Shown here in pieces: positions 29,451 through 37,948 of a stretch of 64,000 bases of DNA. The stretch is from Mesorhizobium sp. NFR06 (GTDB lineage: Bacteria; Pseudomonadota; Alphaproteobacteria; Rhizobiales; Rhizobiaceae). Under the pieces are notes generated by a model. That model saw nothing but the letters and a program-made list of their open reading frames with translations, made no database searches and was not told the DNA's origin. Position numbers and translations under genes: made by a program. The stretch spans positions 62,001-126,000 of the forward strand of contig NZ_FOVT01000003.1 in the NCBI RefSeq assembly GCF_900115245.1, read 5' to 3'. Within the stretch, counting starts at the first letter, position 1; every line of letters begins with the position of its first letter.

Positions 29451-30191
29451 CTACCATCCACAGGCCTTCAAGAACCGCCCAACCGTGCCGGCCATGCCAT
29501 ACTCCAGCGCATCCGCTGTCAACCCATGTCCGATCGATACTTCGGCCAATGCCGGAATGCGCTTGGCCAAAGCCGGCAGGTTCTTCACGGTCAGGTCATG
29601 GCCGGCATTGACGCCGAGCCCGGCCGCGAATGCCGCGTCCGCGGTTTTTCCCAGTCTTTCCAGTTCTTTCGCCGCCTTTGCGGAATCAGAATGAAAGCCG
29701 CCATAAGGGCCCGTATAAAGCTCGATGCGGTCGGCGCCGGTGTCGCGAGCCGCATTCACGCCCGCGGGGTCCGCGTCGGAAAACAGTGACACGCGGAACC
29801 CTCCTTTCTTCAGCCGCTTGACGATCGGCATCAGGAACGCCGCCTGGGCGACGAAGTTCCAGCCATGGTCCGAAGTCGCCTGCGCCGGGTCGTCCGGCAC
29901 CAGCGTCACCTGCTCGGGCTGGTTCTTCTCGACGAGCGCCAGGAAATCCTCGGTCGGATAACCCTCGATGTTGAATTCTGCCTTCGGAAACTCGTCGTCG
30001 ATCAGCGCCCTGATCTCGGGCAGGTCGGAATGCCTGGTGTGCCGCTCGTCGGGCCTGGGATGCACCGTCAGCCCGTGCGCGCCGGCGGCAAGCGCGATGC
30101 GGCCAAGTCCGGTGACGCTCGGCCACGGCAGATCGCGACGGTTGCGCAGCATGGCGACGGCGTTGAGATTGACCGAAAGCTTGGCGGGCAT
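29451..30191 (-). CDS. pdxJ: Pyridoxine 5'-phosphate synthase
   Basis: PdxJ condenses 1-deoxyxylulose 5-phosphate with 3-amino-2-oxopropyl phosphate to form pyridoxine 5'-phosphate in the DXP-dependent vitamin B6 pathway. The protein (246 residues) shows the TIM-barrel family motifs [27 protein letters not shown] (phosphate and His region), [24 protein letters not shown] and [11 protein letters not shown]. It is a single gene, transcribed in the same direction as kup. Confidence 0.96.
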   Translation of the reverse strand: MPAKLSVNLNAVAMLRNRRDLPWPSVTGLGRIALAAGAHGLTVHPRPDERHTRHSDLPEIRALIDDEFPKAEFNIEGYPTEDFLALVEKNQPEQVTLVPDDPAQATSDHGWNFVAQAAFLMPIVKRLKKGGFRVSLFSDADPAGVNAARDTGADRIELYTGPYGGFHSDSAKAAKELERLGKTADAAFAAGLGVNAGHDLTVKNLPALAKRIPALAEVSIGHGLTADALEYGMAGTVGRFLKACGW

Positions 30192-30301
30192 GAACTGGAG
30201 TCCAGTGGGTCGGCGGGCATCTATACCGCCTTTGCAGGGAACAGATAGAGGGTTTCGGGTGTTCCAGGGGATAGATGGTGGCTAACGTGCTCTGTTTTAA
30301 C

Positions 30302-30346
30302 GCAATTCCGGGGGAAAAACCGTTTCGCAGTTTTCCTGGAAATGCG
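30302..30346. repeat. Rhizobial intergenic palindrome (GCAATTCCGG...GGAAATGC type)
   Basis: An imperfect inverted repeat with outer arms GCAATTCC and GGAAATGC and inner GGGGGAAAAA and GTTTTCC lies between pdxJ and the SpoIIAA-like gene. It resembles a second class of mosaic palindrome common in rhizobial intergenic DNA. It covers an ATG at 30342, which argues against that codon as a start. Confidence 0.6.
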
Positions 30347-30365
30347 CCAACGCAAGGATTTGCCA

Positions 30366-30761
30366 GTGAATTTCCTTGACGCCGTGCCGGCGATCCGCCG
30401 CATCGAAACCAATCGCGACGCGCTCTTCGCCATCGATGTTGTCGGCGATGTTTCGCCCGCCGACGCGGAAAACCTGTTCGGCCTGCTGGAGGCCGCTTAC
30501 GCGCTCCACCCCAGGATCGACGTGCTGGTGCGGCTGACCGACGAGGAAAGCGTGGACTGGGCCAATATTTCGCAAGACACGCTTCGCCAGGGCGTGGCCG
30601 GCGCGATGGAACATGTCGTGCGCTGCGCGACCATCGGCGAGCCGCGTTGGGCTTCTCGTGTCGCCGCCATGTTCCCGAAGGCGCTGCCGTTCGATTTCAG
30701 GCGCTTTGGCGTCGACGACGAAGAAGCGGCCTGGCGATGGCTGGGCGCAAGGCCAACATGA
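30366..30761 (+). CDS. SpoIIAA-like STAS domain protein
   Basis: This protein of about 131 residues has a SpoIIAA-like STAS fold (PF11964 type): ALFAIDVVGDVSPADAENLFGLLEAA, then RIDVLVRLTDEESVDW and a C-terminal WASRVAAMFPKALPFDFRRF. Such proteins bind lipids or act in anti-anti-sigma-like switching, but this family has no fixed role. I prefer the GTG at 30366, eight bases after an AAGGA site; an ATG at 30342 lies in a repeat. The gene is convergent with a helicase gene and has no obvious partner. Confidence 0.72.
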   Translation: MNFLDAVPAIRRIETNRDALFAIDVVGDVSPADAENLFGLLEAAYALHPRIDVLVRLTDEESVDWANISQDTLRQGVAGAMEHVVRCATIGEPRWASRVAAMFPKALPFDFRRFGVDDEEAAWRWLGARPT

Positions 30762-30773
30762 GGTTCGCAAGCG

Positions 30774-31904
30774 TCAGCGCACGACCGTCAGCCGCTCCGC
30801 GGCACGCGTGATCGCGGTATACAGCCAGCGCTGCCGGGTTTCCTTGAAAGCCCAGCTCTCGTCGAACAGCACGACGTCGTTCCACTGCGAGCCCTGCGCC
30901 TTGTGTACCGTCAGCGCGTAGCCATAGTCGAAATCATCGAAACGCTTCTTCTGCTGCCAGGGGATTTCGGCATCCGGGTCCTCGAATGCCGCCTTGAGCA
31001 ACTTGATCTTGGCGACGCCGCGGTCGGGATCGTCCTCTTCCGGCGAGACCAGCAGGTTGATGCCGGGCTTCACAGTCTCGCGCGACGAGGTCATCACCTT
31101 CCACAGCGAGCCGTTGAGCAGCCCCTTTGCCGGATCGTTGCGCAGGCATACCAGCTTGTCGCCGGCTTGCGGATAGTCGGCATTGAACCCCTTGAGCTCG
31201 CGCAGCCGCTGGTTATAGCGGCGCCGCGTGCGATTGGTGCCGACCAGCACCTGGTCGGCCTTGAGCACCAGTTCTTGGTTGACGCCTTCCCTGCCGATCA
31301 CCTGTGCCGCGCCATAATCGCCATGCATGAACTCGCGGCCCTCGCGCACATCGAGCGCCAGCCGGATGATCGGGTTGTCGCGCGCCTGGCGATGGATCTC
31401 GGTCAACAGCACGTCCGGCTCATGCTCTGTGAAAAAGCCGCCGCCCGAGATCGGCGGCAACTGGGCCGGATCGCCCAGAACCAGGATCGGCGCGCCGAAG
31501 CTCATCAGGTCGCGGCCGAGTTGCTCGTCGACCATCGAACATTCGTCGATGACGACGAGCTTGGCGCGCGAAATCGGGCTTTGCCGGTTGAGCGAAAAGG
31601 TCGGCGACATCGAGGTCTTGCCGGTCACCTCGTCCTCGACCGATTCCTCGCCTTTCGGCCGGTAGATCAGCGAATGGATGGTGCGGGCGTTGGTCGCCCC
31701 CTTGGAGCGCAGCACCTGCGCTGCCTTGCCGGTGAAGGCGGCGAACTGCACCTGTCCATCGACATGTTCCGCAAAATAGCGCGCCAGGGTCGTCTTGCCG
31801 GTGCCGGCATAGCCGAACAGGCGAAAGACCTGCGGCCGGCCCTCCTTGAGCCAGCGCCCGACCGCCTTCAAAGCCTCATCCTGTTGGGGAGAGAATTCCA
31901 TCAA
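30774..31904 (-). CDS. RecD/Dda-like superfamily 1 DNA helicase
   Basis: This 376-residue SF1 helicase has Walker A (FGYAGTGKTTLARYF, near 31), motif II (LVVIDECSMVDEQL), motif III (LVLGDPAQLPP), a UvrD-like C-terminal part with motif V/VI (GYALTVHKAQGSQW, then YTAITRAAERLTV) and no N-terminal RecD domain. It is short compared with RecD (about 600) and RecD2, and nearer the length of phage Dda. It probably unwinds DNA 5' to 3' in repair or recombination. There is no recB or recC nearby. Confidence 0.88.
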   Translation of the reverse strand: MMEFSPQQDEALKAVGRWLKEGRPQVFRLFGYAGTGKTTLARYFAEHVDGQVQFAAFTGKAAQVLRSKGATNARTIHSLIYRPKGEESVEDEVTGKTSMSPTFSLNRQSPISRAKLVVIDECSMVDEQLGRDLMSFGAPILVLGDPAQLPPISGGGFFTEHEPDVLLTEIHRQARDNPIIRLALDVREGREFMHGDYGAAQVIGREGVNQELVLKADQVLVGTNRTRRRYNQRLRELKGFNADYPQAGDKLVCLRNDPAKGLLNGSLWKVMTSSRETVKPGINLLVSPEEDDPDRGVAKIKLLKAAFEDPDAEIPWQQKKRFDDFDYGYALTVHKAQGSQWNDVVLFDESWAFKETRQRWLYTAITRAAERLTVVR

Positions 31905-32051
31905 CGCGAGAGACCGGATTCGCTAGCGAAAGACAAGACGGCCATCACCACATCAACCGCAGTCGGCGGCGAACGCGACGCCTACGACGGCATCAAGCTA
32001 TCAGGCAAAGACAAGAACGTAAAGAGAACATACTGCCCGTCGCCCAAACGG

Positions 32052-32942
32052 TCAGGCGATGGCCATGGCAGCCGAGGGTCCGGGATCGTCGGGCGGCATC
32101 GGAACAGGAGCATATCCGGCATAGCTGACGCTCAGCCGCGCTTGCCCCTTCGAACGCGACCGCAGCATATCCTCCAGCTTGAACATGGTGGCTAGCGGCA
32201 CCAACGCGTTGATGTTGACCATCCCTTGGCTTTCTTGGTCCTGGATCTTGCCGCGACGGCCCTTCAACTCGGTGACCATATCGCGGACATAGTATTCCGG
32301 CGTCAGCACCTCGACCTCCATGATCGGCTCGAGCAGTTGCACACCAAGCTTGGGCGCGGCTTCCTTGAAACATGCGCGGCCGGCGACCTCGAAGGCCAAG
32401 GCTGTAGAGTCGGTTTCATAAAAGGCACCGTCAACTAAAGTCGCCTTCATCCCGATCATCGGAAAGCCAGCGAAGGGACCCGAGCGCAGCACGGTGCGCA
32501 GCCCCCTTTCGACTCTGCCAACATATTCATCAGGAACGGCACCGCCGATAATCCTGGATGCAAACACGAAGTCCGGGTCGTGTCCGTTTGGCTCGAACAA
32601 AATCTTGACGCGTGCAAATTGTCCCTGGCCGGCGAACGCCCTCTTGTGGCTGTAATCCTGTTCGCGCGCGTGGGTGATCGTCTCGCGATAGGCCACCTGC
32701 GGTGCGCCGATATTCACGGCGAGATCCAATTCGTGCAGCAGGCGGTAGACGATGATGTCCAAGTGACGCTCGTCCCTGCCCGCGACGATCGTCTGGCCGG
32801 ACTCTTCATCCCAATTGACACGGAAGTCCGAATCTTCGTCCGCCAGGCCCAACAGGGCGACACCCAGCTTCTCCTCATCGGCCTTCTTCTTCGGCTCGAT
32901 CGCGATTTGCAGCAAAGGCCATGGCGCAGCGGACTTCTTCAT
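32052..32942 (-). CDS. EF-G-like protein lacking the GTPase domain (domains III-V only)
   Basis: This intact 296-residue frame encodes only the C-terminal part of elongation factor G. Domain III runs from LLQIAIEPKKKADEEKLG to DEESGQTIVAGRDERHLDII. Domain IV includes GAPQVAYRETI and HKRAFAGQGQFARV, and domain V has EPIMEVEVLTPEYYVRDM to GRRGKIQ. The G domain and domain II (about 400 residues) are absent; upstream sequence is the nitrile hydratase activator gene. Several conserved positions differ from elongation EF-G (GRDERH for GMGELH), so it is divergent, not a fresh deletion. The ATG at 32942 begins almost exactly at domain III, but no strong ribosome site is seen. A function is unknown. 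Confidence 0.75.
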   Translation of the reverse strand: MKKSAAPWPLLQIAIEPKKKADEEKLGVALLGLADEDSDFRVNWDEESGQTIVAGRDERHLDIIVYRLLHELDLAVNIGAPQVAYRETITHAREQDYSHKRAFAGQGQFARVKILFEPNGHDPDFVFASRIIGGAVPDEYVGRVERGLRTVLRSGPFAGFPMIGMKATLVDGAFYETDSTALAFEVAGRACFKEAAPKLGVQLLEPIMEVEVLTPEYYVRDMVTELKGRRGKIQDQESQGMVNINALVPLATMFKLEDMLRSRSKGQARLSVSYAGYAPVPMPPDDPGPSAAMAIA

Positions 32943-33055
32943 CTCAACGATAAGGTCGCTGAAAGCGCCAATATTTACAACCGGAGTGCCACAGCGAAAT
33001 CCGAACGAAGATAAAAGAAGGCTAAACTGACCTGTTTTGTCCCGCAGGACCCAAC

Positions 33056-33424
33056 TTACTTTCGGAACGTTGGATCGTTCTCCAACAAGATCGGCTTGCC
33101 ATGTGGCGTGGCATGCGCGGCGCGTTCCCATGCGGCGGCGAGCTCGTCCACCTCGCCCTTGCCGGCAAACCCCTTGCGCGACAAAAGCTTCTCCAGCGCC
33201 GCCAGCCAGTGTTCGTAATAGTCGTGCCCGTCGCTTGCGGCGCCAGGCTGCTTCACCTCGGCGGACAAGGCCTCCGCCCATTCGTTCCACGAGAACAGCC
33301 CCTTGCCATGCAGCGCAACCGTCAGAGCGAAAGCTTCGGCCTGCCACGGCTCGGCGAAGACCGGCTCGTCGAAACCCGCCGGCAACTTGGCCTCATGCCG
33401 GCTCAAGATAGCTCTCCCAGGCAT
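33056..33424 (-). CDS. Nitrile hydratase activator / accessory protein (P14K-like)
   Basis: This small protein (about 116-122 residues) resembles the P14K/NhlE-type activators that deliver cobalt to nitrile hydratase by subunit exchange. The core is EPVFAEPWQAEAFALTVALHGKGLFSWNEWAEAL, then YYEHWLAALEKLLSRKG; it is homologous to the N-terminal part of the beta subunit. The gene overlaps the end of nthB. Two starts are possible: ATG at 33424, or TTG at 33406 with a GGGAGAG site seven bases upstream. It is the third gene of the nthA-nthB-activator operon. Confidence 0.82.
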   Translation of the reverse strand: MPGRAILSRHEAKLPAGFDEPVFAEPWQAEAFALTVALHGKGLFSWNEWAEALSAEVKQPGAASDGHDYYEHWLAALEKLLSRKGFAGKGEVDELAAAWERAAHATPHGKPILLENDPTFRK

Positions 33425-34052
33425 CGATCGAGACGCTGAGCGTCGGATCGGCGCCCTCGCCCCAGATCTCCGCCGCGTCGAACACCACCGTGTAGACCCA
33501 TTGCGGGTTCTCGCCCTTGCCATGCGCGTTGCTGTCGGGAAAGACGAAGCCGTCGCGCACGGCCTCGATCGTCCCGCGCCTGCCGCGCGCATAGCGCGGC
33601 AGGCGCGTATGGCCGGTGGGGTTGAAGTTCTTCGTCCGCACGCGATCGCCCGTTTGGAAACGCGCCGGCGTGGCGACGGGACGGTCGCACGGCCCGCCCT
33701 TGGCGAGCACGGCCGGCACATCCGCCGCCTTCAGCACCTTTTTCGGCGCCGCGGCGGGATCGATCGCCTTGCCGGCGGCGAGGTCGCGCTCCGTCACGAA
33801 CCCATGGCGCTTCAGCAGCACCTCCAGCGCCTTGATCCAGATCTGATAGTAGCTCGATGAATAATAGTGGGCGGGATGCAGCGATTCCCGCGCATGCCGG
33901 CTCTCGTCGATGTTCCAGGCGCCCATGGACCCGGCGGTGAGCGTGACGCCCAGCGCTCGCCTTTCCCATGCCGCGTGGAAATAAGGCTCGTCTTTCTCGG
34001 GCGCGACCGGCCCGAAGCCCATCTGTCCACCGAGATCCTGCGGCCCGTTCAT
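33393..34052 (-). CDS. nthB: Nitrile hydratase beta subunit
   Basis: This 219-residue beta subunit pairs with the alpha subunit to hydrate nitriles to amides. Recognisable parts are [16 protein letters not shown] at the N terminus, the helical [20 protein letters not shown] segment, and the C-terminal SH3-like barrel with [26 protein letters not shown]. The frame is open further upstream, but the ATG at 34052 overlaps the alpha stop by four bases and starts with the conserved MNG, so it is the start. Confidence 0.93.
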   Translation of the reverse strand: MNGPQDLGGQMGFGPVAPEKDEPYFHAAWERRALGVTLTAGSMGAWNIDESRHARESLHPAHYYSSSYYQIWIKALEVLLKRHGFVTERDLAAGKAIDPAAAPKKVLKAADVPAVLAKGGPCDRPVATPARFQTGDRVRTKNFNPTGHTRLPRYARGRRGTIEAVRDGFVFPDSNAHGKGENPQWVYTVVFDAAEIWGEGADPTLSVSIDAWESYLEPA

Positions 34053-34669
34053 GCCGGCGCCCCTTCTGCCGGCTCCTTGGCGAGCGCCGTGCCGATCATC
34101 GCATCGCGGCTCACCAGTGCTGCGAGTTGCTCCTCGCTCCAGCCCTCGGTGCCCTTCGGCCGCATCGGCACCACCAGATAGCGAAGCTCGGCGGTCGAAT
34201 CCCAGACACGGATCTTCTTGGTCCTCGGCAGCGTCAGTCCGAACTCCTCCAGCACGCCGCGCGGATCGATCACCGCACGCGAGCGGTAAGGCGGCGCCTT
34301 GTACCAGACCGGCGGCAGGCCGAGCACCGACCACGGATAGCAGGAGCACAGCGTGCAGACGACGAGGTTATGCGTCTCTTCGGTGTTGAACACGGCCTGC
34401 ATATGTTCGCCTTGCCGGCCGGTATAGGAAAGCGACCCGATCGCCGCCGTCGCGTCGCGCTGCAGCCAGTCGGCGTAAGTCGGATCGTTCCAGGCCTTGG
34501 CCACCACCTTGGCGCCGTTGCGCGGGCCGATCTTGGTCTCGTAGGTGTCGACGATGACGTCGATGGCCGCCGGGTCGATCAGGCCCTTTTGCGTCAGGAT
34601 CGTCTCCAGCGCGCGCACGCGCGCCGCGAACGGATCGAGCTCGTTGTCGTGATCGTGATCATGGGACAT
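34049..34669 (-). CDS. nthA: Nitrile hydratase alpha subunit, cobalt type
   Basis: This 206-residue catalytic subunit carries the metal-binding claw [10 protein letters not shown] at 104-113, with Cys105, Cys108 and Cys110. Thr between the first Cys and Leu marks the cobalt class; iron enzymes have Ser. Two of these Cys are expected to be oxidised to sulfinic and sulfenic acids. An N-terminal His/Asp run ([10 protein letters not shown]) could bind metal. It is first in the operon, followed by the beta subunit and activator. No amidase gene follows within the window. Confidence 0.95.
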   Translation of the reverse strand: MSHDHDHDNELDPFAARVRALETILTQKGLIDPAAIDVIVDTYETKIGPRNGAKVVAKAWNDPTYADWLQRDATAAIGSLSYTGRQGEHMQAVFNTEETHNLVVCTLCSCYPWSVLGLPPVWYKAPPYRSRAVIDPRGVLEEFGLTLPRTKKIRVWDSTAELRYLVVPMRPKGTEGWSEEQLAALVSRDAMIGTALAKEPAEGAPA

Positions 34670-34745
34670 GGCGTAAGGTTACGATCGCCGGCCCGCCCTC
34701 GCAAGCGCTGCCCCTTGGGCCAGACGCCGCCGCTTTTGTTTTTTG

Positions 34746-34790
34746 AAGCATGATCTCTCCGAAAGCCTGCAACTTTTCGGGATCATGCTT
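34746..34790. repeat. Rhizobial intergenic palindrome (AAGCATGATC...GATCATGCTT)
   Basis: A palindrome of 45 bases with perfect ten-base outer arms AAGCATGATC and GATCATGCTT. Inner CTCCGAAAG and CTTTTCGGG-like segments match the copy at 8321. It abuts the stop of the RND pump gene and may act as its terminator. It belongs to the same dispersed family. Confidence 0.72.
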
Positions 34791-37700
34791 TATTCGGCTG
34801 CCACCTTTTTCGGTTCGGCTTCTTCCTCGGAGCCGAACAGCGAGGGCTGTTCGACAGGTTCGACCGCATGCAGCACCGGACGGCTCTTCCTCGACGAGAA
34901 GCCGAGCAGCCAGCCGGAGAGGTTTTCGAAGTAGACGTAGATCACGGGCGTGACGAACAGCGTCAGCGCCTGCGAGGCGAGCAGGCCGCCGACCACGGCA
35001 ACGCCGAGCGGCTGGCGCAATTCGGCGCTGGCGCCGGTGCCGAGAGCGATCGGGAATGTGCCCATCAGCGCCGCCAGCGTCGTCATCATGATCGGCCTGA
35101 AACGCATCAGGCAGGCCTTGTGGATGGAGTCCTTCGCCGACATGCCCTGTCGCCTGAGCTCCAGCGCGACGTCGACCATCATGATGCCGTTCTTCTTGAC
35201 GATGCCGATCAGCATCAAGATGCCGATCACCGCGATCACCGAGAGATCCATGCCGGCGAAGCGCAGCGCCACCACCGCGCCTAGCACCGCCGAAGGCAGG
35301 CCCGTGAGGATGGTGAGCGGATGGATGAAGCTCTCATAAAGCATGCCGAGAACGATATAGATCGTCAGGATGGCGCCGCCGATCAGCAGGCCCTGGTTGG
35401 CCAGTGAATCCTGGAAGGTCTTGGCGGTGCCGGCGAAGCTGGTCGAGATCGCCGCCGGCATGCCGATCTGCTCCTTGAGCTGGTCGATGCGGGTCACCGT
35501 GTCGCCGAGCGATACGCCCTGCGGCAGATTGTAGGAGATCGTCACCGCGGGCAATTGTCCAAGCTGGTTGACCGTCAAGGCACCGGCCGTGCGATCGACA
35601 CGGGCGAAGGCGCCGAGCGGCACCAGGCTGCCGCTGGCCGTCCTCACCTGGATGGCCAGCATCCGCTCGGGCGACCACTCGATATTGGGGTCCAGCTCGG
35701 TAATGACTTCGTAGCTGTCGGCCGAACCGAAGATCGTCGACACCTGGTCGGTGCCGAAGCCGCCATAGAGGGCGGAGCGCAGCGTATCGGTGTCGATGCC
35801 GAGCTGGGCGGCCTTGTCGCGGTCGACCACCAGCGAGGCCTGCAAGGCATTGTTCTGCAGGTCGCTGGTGACGTCGGTGAAGGTCGTATGGTCCGCCGCC
35901 ATCGCGTCATTGAGCTTCTGCGCCCAGATATCGGTCTGGCCGGTATCGAGACCCTGAACCACGAGCTGATAGGCGCTGGCCGACGACCGCGAGCCGAGCC
36001 GTAGGTTCTGCACCGGCTGCATATAGGTCTCGATGCCCGCCACGCCGGCCAGTTGGCGTCTCAGATCCGAAAGCACCTTCTCGATGTTGGGTCGCTGATC
36101 CTTCGCCTTGAGCTGGACGAAGAGCTGTCCCTGGTTGAGCGCGTTGTTGCCGCTGCCCGCCGACCAGGCCACATGGTCGACATAGGGCGACTTGGAGAAC
36201 ACGCTGGCCACCTGCCCTTGCAGCCTTGCCATGGCGTCGAACGAGATGTCCTGGCGCGCGATCGTCGTCACCGATATCTGGCCGATATCTTCCTGCGGGA
36301 AGAAGCCCTTCGGCGAGACCTGGATCACCCAGACCGACGCGGCGGCGGTCACGACGAAGATCAGGAAGATCAGGAAGGTATGGCGCAGGCAGAAGCTCAG
36401 CAGCCAGTCATAGGCACGGGTGACGATGTCATGCCTGTGGCCCGCGCCATGCGCTTCGCGATCCGCCTTGGTCACTGACAGCAGCCGCGAGCAAAGCATC
36501 GGCGTCAGCGTCAGTGACACGAACATGGAGGCCAGGATGGCGACGGTCACCACGACCGCGAATTCGTTGAAGATGCGCCCGATGACGCCGCCCATCAAAA
36601 GCACCGGGATGAACACCGCCACCAGCGAGATCGAGATCGAGATGATGGTGAAGCCGATCTCGCGCGCGCCCTTCAGCGAGGCGTCGAAAGCCGAAAGCCC
36701 ATCCTCCTCCATGTGGCGGAAGATGTTTTCGAGCATGACAATGGCGTCGTCGACGACGAGGCCGACCGCGAGCGTCAATCCCATCAGCGAGATGTTGTCG
36801 ATGGAAAAGCCGAACAGGAACATCGCGCCGAGCGTGGCGATCAGCGAGATCGGCACCGCCACCGCCGGAATGATCGTCGCCGTGACCCGGCGCAGGAACA
36901 CGAAGATCACCATCACCACCAGCGCGATGGTCAAAAGCAGCGTGAACTGAACGTCATCGACCGCCTGGCGGATCGAAGTCGAGCGGTCGTTGAGCAGCTT
37001 GATGCTGGCCGCCGCCGGCATCTGGTCGTGGAAGGACGGCAGCATCGCCTTGACCTTGTCGACGACGTCGACGGTGTTGGCGTCGGGCTGGCGCTGCACG
37101 GCCATGATGATCGCGCGGGTACCATCATACCAACTCGCAGTGGTCGTGGTCTGCACGGAATCGACGACGCGCGTCACCTCCCCCAGCCGCACCGGGTGCC
37201 CGTTCTTGGTGGCGATGATGAGGTTGGAGAAACCGGCTGCGTCGCTAAGCTGCGTGTTGGCGGTGATCGTCAGTTGCTGCTTGTCGTTCTGCAGCACGCC
37301 GAGCGGCGTGTTGCTGTTGGCGGAGGCGACCGCCGCCTGCAGCTGATCGATCGAGATGCCGCGCGCGGCAAGCGCGGTCGGGTCGATCTGGATGCGCACG
37401 GCATATTTCTGCTGGCCGAAGATAGAGACCTGCGCGACGCCGTCGATCGTCGAGAGCGACGGCGAGATCACGTTCTCGGCAAAGGCGTCGAGATCGGTCA
37501 GCGGAACCGTATCGCTGACCAGCGACATCAAGAGGATCGGCGCGTCTGCAGGATTGACCTTGCGGTAGCTGGGCGGCGACGTCATCTGCGGCGGCAGCGA
37601 TTTCTGCGTGCGCGCGATCGCCGCCTGGACATCGGCGGCTGCCGCGTCGATGTCGCGGTTGAGCACGAACTGGATGGCGATCGAGGTCTGGCCAAGCGAG

Positions 37701-37948
37701 TTGGTGGTCGAGATCGAATCGATGCCGGCGATCGTCGCGAACTGCTTGATCAGCGGCGTGGCCACCGAGGTCGCCATGGTCTCCGGCGAGGCGCCCGGCA
37801 GCGACGCGGAGACGTTGACCACCGGGAACTCGGCGCTGGGCAACGCCGCCACCGGCAGGAACTTGTAGGCGAAGATTCCGCCCAGCACGAGGGCGAACGA
37901 CATCAGCAGGGTGGCGACGGGCTTGCGGATGCAGAATTCGGAGATCAT
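34790..37948 (-). CDS. RND efflux pump inner-membrane transporter (MdtB/AcrB-like, HAE1)
   Basis: This 1052-residue proton-driven RND pump exports drugs or other amphiphiles across both membranes. It starts with MISEFCIRKPVATLLMSFALVLGG (TM1). The TM4 proton-relay aspartates are seen in AVGLVVDDAIVMLENI, and a Lys in TM10 is in GILMLIGIVKKNG. The two large periplasmic loops and the twelve-helix layout have normal length. It resembles MdtB/MdtC more than AcrB but has no second pump gene. Its ATG overlaps the stop of the adaptor gene by four bases. No outer-membrane factor gene is adjacent, so a shared TolC-like channel is likely. Confidence 0.93.
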   Translation of the reverse strand: MISEFCIRKPVATLLMSFALVLGGIFAYKFLPVAALPSAEFPVVNVSASLPGASPETMATSVATPLIKQFATIAGIDSISTTNSLGQTSIAIQFVLNRDIDAAAADVQAAIARTQKSLPPQMTSPPSYRKVNPADAPILLMSLVSDTVPLTDLDAFAENVISPSLSTIDGVAQVSIFGQQKYAVRIQIDPTALAARGISIDQLQAAVASANSNTPLGVLQNDKQQLTITANTQLSDAAGFSNLIIATKNGHPVRLGEVTRVVDSVQTTTTASWYDGTRAIIMAVQRQPDANTVDVVDKVKAMLPSFHDQMPAAASIKLLNDRSTSIRQAVDDVQFTLLLTIALVVMVIFVFLRRVTATIIPAVAVPISLIATLGAMFLFGFSIDNISLMGLTLAVGLVVDDAIVMLENIFRHMEEDGLSAFDASLKGAREIGFTIISISISLVAVFIPVLLMGGVIGRIFNEFAVVVTVAILASMFVSLTLTPMLCSRLLSVTKADREAHGAGHRHDIVTRAYDWLLSFCLRHTFLIFLIFVVTAAASVWVIQVSPKGFFPQEDIGQISVTTIARQDISFDAMARLQGQVASVFSKSPYVDHVAWSAGSGNNALNQGQLFVQLKAKDQRPNIEKVLSDLRRQLAGVAGIETYMQPVQNLRLGSRSSASAYQLVVQGLDTGQTDIWAQKLNDAMAADHTTFTDVTSDLQNNALQASLVVDRDKAAQLGIDTDTLRSALYGGFGTDQVSTIFGSADSYEVITELDPNIEWSPERMLAIQVRTASGSLVPLGAFARVDRTAGALTVNQLGQLPAVTISYNLPQGVSLGDTVTRIDQLKEQIGMPAAISTSFAGTAKTFQDSLANQGLLIGGAILTIYIVLGMLYESFIHPLTILTGLPSAVLGAVVALRFAGMDLSVIAVIGILMLIGIVKKNGIMMVDVALELRRQGMSAKDSIHKACLMRFRPIMMTTLAALMGTFPIALGTGASAELRQPLGVAVVGGLLASQALTLFVTPVIYVYFENLSGWLLGFSSRKSRPVLHAVEPVEQPSLFGSEEEAEPKKVAAE

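Noticed and set aside
30342..30365. ATG at 30342 as the start of the SpoIIAA-like gene
   Set aside because: It lies in an intergenic palindrome without a ribosome site, whereas the GTG at 30366 has AAGGA at good spacing.
32943..33347. N-terminal extension of the EF-G-like protein through the nitrile hydratase activator gene
   Set aside because: The extension has no EF-G domain II or GTPase motifs and runs in another frame of the activator gene.
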